Assembly: GCF_020982545.1 (NCBI RefSeq)
Contig: NZ_JAJKLK010000015.1
Coordinates: 1 to 64,000 of the forward strand
Direction: 5' to 3'
Length of the DNA stretch: 64,000 nucleotides
DNA from: Streptomyces sp. MNU76
Lineage (GTDB): Bacteria > Actinomycetota > Actinomycetes > Streptomycetales > Streptomycetaceae
In this document: positions 62,034-64,000 of the stretch, in pieces
How the letters are laid out: every line of letters begins with the position of its first letter
Position numbering within the stretch: position 1 is the first letter of the stretch
Translations under genes and position numbers: made by a program
Notes under the pieces: generated by a model
What the model was told of the DNA's origin: nothing
Databases searched by the model: none
Seen by the model: only the letters and a program-made list of their open reading frames with translations

Positions 62034-62046
62034 GTTAGATTTACAC

Positions 62047-62626
62047 TCCCCTGCTGCACGGCCTCGTAGACGAAGGTCTTGGACGACTGGCCGCGGCAGG
62101 AGTACAGGCCCACGCCCCAGGCCGAGGTGACCGGCAGGAGCACGCCACCGACCGAGTCGCTCTCGCACCAGACCTCGACGCGGCGGGCCTGGGAGGCCCA
62201 CAGGTTGCGCCGGTAGCTCTGTGTGTTGTGATGCATGGCGTCGTCGAGCGAGTCGTACTGGGTCTCCTGCCGGATCATGCGGGTGCCGTCGGTGATCCAC
62301 TCCCAAGGAAGCCTCCCGGTCTCCCGCAGGAAGCCGACCTCACGGACGACGACGGAGTAATTCCGGCGGGAGTGGCCGGTGTCCTTGTCCCACAGAAGTC
62401 CGATGCCGAGGTAGTAGACGTGGCGGACGCTGCACGGATGTGCTGCCTCCGCCAGCTCGCAGATCGCCGCCCGTAGGGCCTCCACCTGCGCTTTTGTGCG
62501 GCGAGGCCGTTTTATGGAGCCAGCGTCATAACTCGCCATGCCTCCAGTGAACGCCCGAGGCAGTGCCGCCGTCACCGCCTCGCGAACCCGCGCGTCTTTC
62601 AGCTGATCCCGGACTACTTGCCCCAT
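62047..62626 (-). CDS. Toprim-like protein, 3' end cut off by IS256
   Basis: About 190 residues remain from ATG 62626. The N-terminus (SVRHVYYLGIGLLWDKDTGH, YSVVVREVGFLRETGRLPWE) is followed by the first half of a Toprim-like domain with Glu in VEVWCESDSVGGVLLPVTSA and SCRGQSSKTFVYEA. The rest, including the expected DxD metal pair, is replaced by the IS256 end. Toprim proteins of this type act in DNA cutting, joining or defence. It cannot be active as it stands. Confidence 0.7.
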
Positions 62627-62656
62627 GGGCCAGCTGAGGCCTGCGGACCAGTCTGA

Positions 62657-63091
62657 TCAGGCGCTCGCCTCAGCGACAGCCGCTCGGAACTCCTGCGTCA
62701 TCAGGGCCACCGAGCCGCGCTGAACGGGAGCCCCGCCCGGCTCTGCCGACACCCTGGCCACTGCGGCGCTCATCCGCTCGTACATCGCCGCGTCGACCAC
62801 AGCGCGATACGCCTCGGGGACCTCCCTGGTGTCCCGGACGGCGACCATCGTGCCGAAGCGGGTGCCGATCTGCCCGATCGTCTCGATCTTCCAGTCCAAC
62901 TGCCGGGCTGCCTTGCGCATCGCGGCCCTGATCAGATCGACCCCGCCGAGCCCGACGGCCTCCTCGTCGTCCAGGCGCACCTCGTAGGTGCCGCCGTAGC
63001 CGCTGGCCCCCTCGGGACAGGAGCGGCGCAGCAACGGGACCAGGGCCTCGGCCATGGCCGTGCAGCGCGGGTCCTTCGTGTAGGAAGCCAT
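62657..63091 (-). CDS. Hypothetical protein, about 144 aa
   Basis: A soluble protein with an alternating strand-helix pattern (YEVRLDDEEAVGLGGVDLIR, AAMRKAARQLDWKIETIGQI, GTRFGTMVAVRDTREVPEAY). I recognise no characterised family. ATG 63091 is used; GTG 63124 would add 11 residues. It is in the same direction as, and 30 bases upstream of, the Toprim-like gene, so both may belong to one small mobile or defence unit. Confidence 0.55.
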   Translation of the reverse strand: MASYTKDPRCTAMAEALVPLLRRSCPEGASGYGGTYEVRLDDEEAVGLGGVDLIRAAMRKAARQLDWKIETIGQIGTRFGTMVAVRDTREVPEAYRAVVDAAMYERMSAAVARVSAEPGGAPVQRGSVALMTQEFRAAVAEASA

Positions 63092-63197
63092 CTGCGCATC
63101 GTAGAGCTGCGAGACAGCGCGCACCCTGGTTCGGCGGGGGGGGCACTCACTCGAAGTGGGCCGCGGCGTACGGCGTCGCGCCGCGCGTGCCTGCCGG

Positions 63198-63656
63198 TCA
63201 GACAGGTTCGAGGAGGTCGACGACGGAGAGCCCGGTCTCGCCGTTGACAAGCTGCAGGGCGACTTCGGCCCGGGCCGCCAGATCGAGCGGGTCAAGGCCT
63301 TCGGCGTACGCGGCGTGGACGATGCGGTCCAGGCCCGCTCCGACCAGCGGCGCGGCGGTGCGTAGCGAGGCATCCAAGGCCACGCCCTGTGTGGCGCCCC
63401 CGTGCAAGATGATGTTCCGCGTGCGGTACAGCCGGCGCAGTGCGATCCGGAAGGCACCGGCGACGTCGCCCAGCACCGGGCGGGGGTCCTTCACCAGGTC
63501 GGCCATGCGCTGGGCAGCGGGACGGTCGCTGTACTTCGTGGACGATCCGGTGAAGTCCAGTGCCGCCGCTCCGTGCGCGTCCAGCGCCTCGGCGACCAGA
63601 CGGGCGCGCTCCTGGTTCGTGGTGCAGGCCCTGATGTCCCGGGCGGGCGCTGTCAC
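63198..63656 (-). CDS. HEPN-like protein, N-terminus apparently lost at the IS6 end
   Basis: About 150 residues. The motif LYRTRNIILHGGATQGVAL has the Arg-x4-His (R-N-I-I-L-H) of HEPN-type domains, in which it often forms an RNase site. The upstream helix (TNQERARLVAEALDAHGAAA) reads directly out of the presumed IS6 end at about 63650, so the true start is missing. ATG 63656 is probably accidental. Whether the rest is functional is unclear. Confidence 0.5.
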   Translation of the reverse strand: MTAPARDIRACTTNQERARLVAEALDAHGAAALDFTGSSTKYSDRPAAQRMADLVKDPRPVLGDVAGAFRIALRRLYRTRNIILHGGATQGVALDASLRTAAPLVGAGLDRIVHAAYAEGLDPLDLAARAEVALQLVNGETGLSVVDLLEPV

Positions 63657-63721
63657 GTTGTTGGGTGGGTAGGTGTCTGATGGTGCGTCGTGGCGTGGTG
63701 GAGCCCGGTTCCGGGCTGTGC

Positions 63722-64000
63722 TCAGGCCGTGGTGGAGGGGTAGGCGGCGCCGGTGATCTGCTCCCAGATTGCGAAGCGGACGGTCATCTCGGCTCGGTAG
63801 TGGTGTGCGGACAGCCGGTGGCGTCGGGGTCGGAAGTGGGGTGAGATGCCGCTGAACGCGGCCAGGAACCGCTGGGCAGCGCCGGTGCTGCGGAAGCCTT
63901 TCATCGCTCGTTCGCGCTGCCTTGTTGGCTGGTGGCTGTTCTCCGCCCGGTTGTTCAGCCCCTTGTGGGAGCGGTGCTCGACGGAGGGCATGACCTCGCG
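63722..64000 (-). CDS. IS6-family transposase, C-terminal part (runs off window)
   Basis: The last 93 residues of an IS6 (IS26-like) transposase: NNRAENSHQPTRQRERAMKG, FRSTGAAQRFLAAFSG and RPRRHRLSAHHYRAEMTVRF. Here NRAENSHQ holds the catalytic Glu. The frame is open to the right edge of the window, so the gene starts outside. The element's left end should lie about 70 bases downstream, near 63650. Confidence 0.9.
   Translation of the reverse strand, partial: REVMPSVEHRSHKGLNNRAENSHQPTRQRERAMKGFRSTGAAQRFLAAFSGISPHFRPRRHRLSAHHYRAEMTVRFAIWEQITGAAYPSTTA

Larger units (their letters stand above)
59025..62046. mobile_element. IS256-family element, interrupted by an ISL3 element
   Basis: Ends GTGTCAACTTAACGGC (59025, left) and, read inward from 62046, GTGTAAATCTAACGGC match at most positions. 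Without the inserted ISL3 copy and its duplication the element is about 1.38 kb, as expected for IS256. The 8 bases flanking the left end (GTGGGGGT) and right end (TCCCCTGC) differ, so there is no target duplication; the element marks a rearrangement or deletion boundary. Confidence 0.85.

Noticed and set aside
1..64000. Search for CRISPR arrays, tRNA or rRNA genes
   Set aside because: No regularly spaced direct repeats of 25-40 bases, no cloverleaf with CCA-type end and no rRNA stretches were noticed by reading.

Overview
The window is high-GC actinomycete DNA, very probably Streptomyces. Third codon positions are strongly G/C, many starts are GTG, neighbouring genes often overlap by 4 bases (ATGA or GTGA), and the gene content fits: beta-ketoadipate enzymes, a Cgl0159-type inositol cluster, DUF3040, Asp23/Gls24, two-domain universal stress proteins and SpoIIE-type phosphatases. 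It reads as chromosomal accessory DNA with many insertion sequences and many frame-disrupted genes.

Layout. 0-8.8 kb holds scattered regulators and hydrolases (FCD-type GntR, an aminoglycoside phosphotransferase-like kinase, two alpha/beta hydrolases, a frameshifted WYL regulator) and a decayed glycosidase-like gene. 8.9-12.3 kb has a translationally coupled radical SAM / PLP aminotransferase pair, divergent from a seven-repeat RCC1-like protein. 12.5-15 kb pairs an acyl-CoA dehydrogenase with a PadR regulator that carries a perfect palindromic operator. 15.9-19.5 kb is the lower beta-ketoadipate pathway (pcaF, pcaI, pcaJ) with a divergent LysR regulator. 19.4-22.4 kb is largely decayed (GlcG-like, SDR, and a trypsin-to-TPR deletion product). 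22.6-27.9 kb is a polar amino-acid ABC transporter divergent from a gamma-glutamyltransferase and a TetR regulator, likely a module for a gamma-glutamyl compound.

30.7-44.5 kb is the main coherent system: a complete myo-inositol catabolic regulon, all transcribed leftwards. It comprises a CUT2-type ABC transporter, iolC, a Cgl0159-type aldolase, iolB, iolD, iolA/mmsA, iolE, a TIM-barrel isomerase, an iolG-type dehydrogenase and a LacI regulator. Palindromes built on AACGTT lie at four places: before the transporter, between iolE and the isomerase, before the isomerase, and before lacI itself. They give a consistent picture of LacI control with autoregulation.

44.6-64 kb mixes a cell-envelope and stress set (HtrA-like lipoprotein, Asp23, SGNH hydrolase, PCu(A)C-like lipoprotein, universal stress protein, DUF3040, DUF2254) with mobile elements: an ISL3 relic, an IS110 element, an IS256 element whose right terminal repeat is interrupted by a complete ISL3 element with an 8-bp target duplication, and an IS6-family copy at the right edge. 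Between the last two lie a Toprim-domain gene cut off by IS256 and a HEPN-type gene apparently cut off by IS6.

Frame disruptions are frequent. One of them, in a membrane protein at 47.7-48.2 kb, sits exactly on a tandem heptanucleotide repeat whose copy number would decide the reading frame. I found no tRNA, rRNA or CRISPR array.
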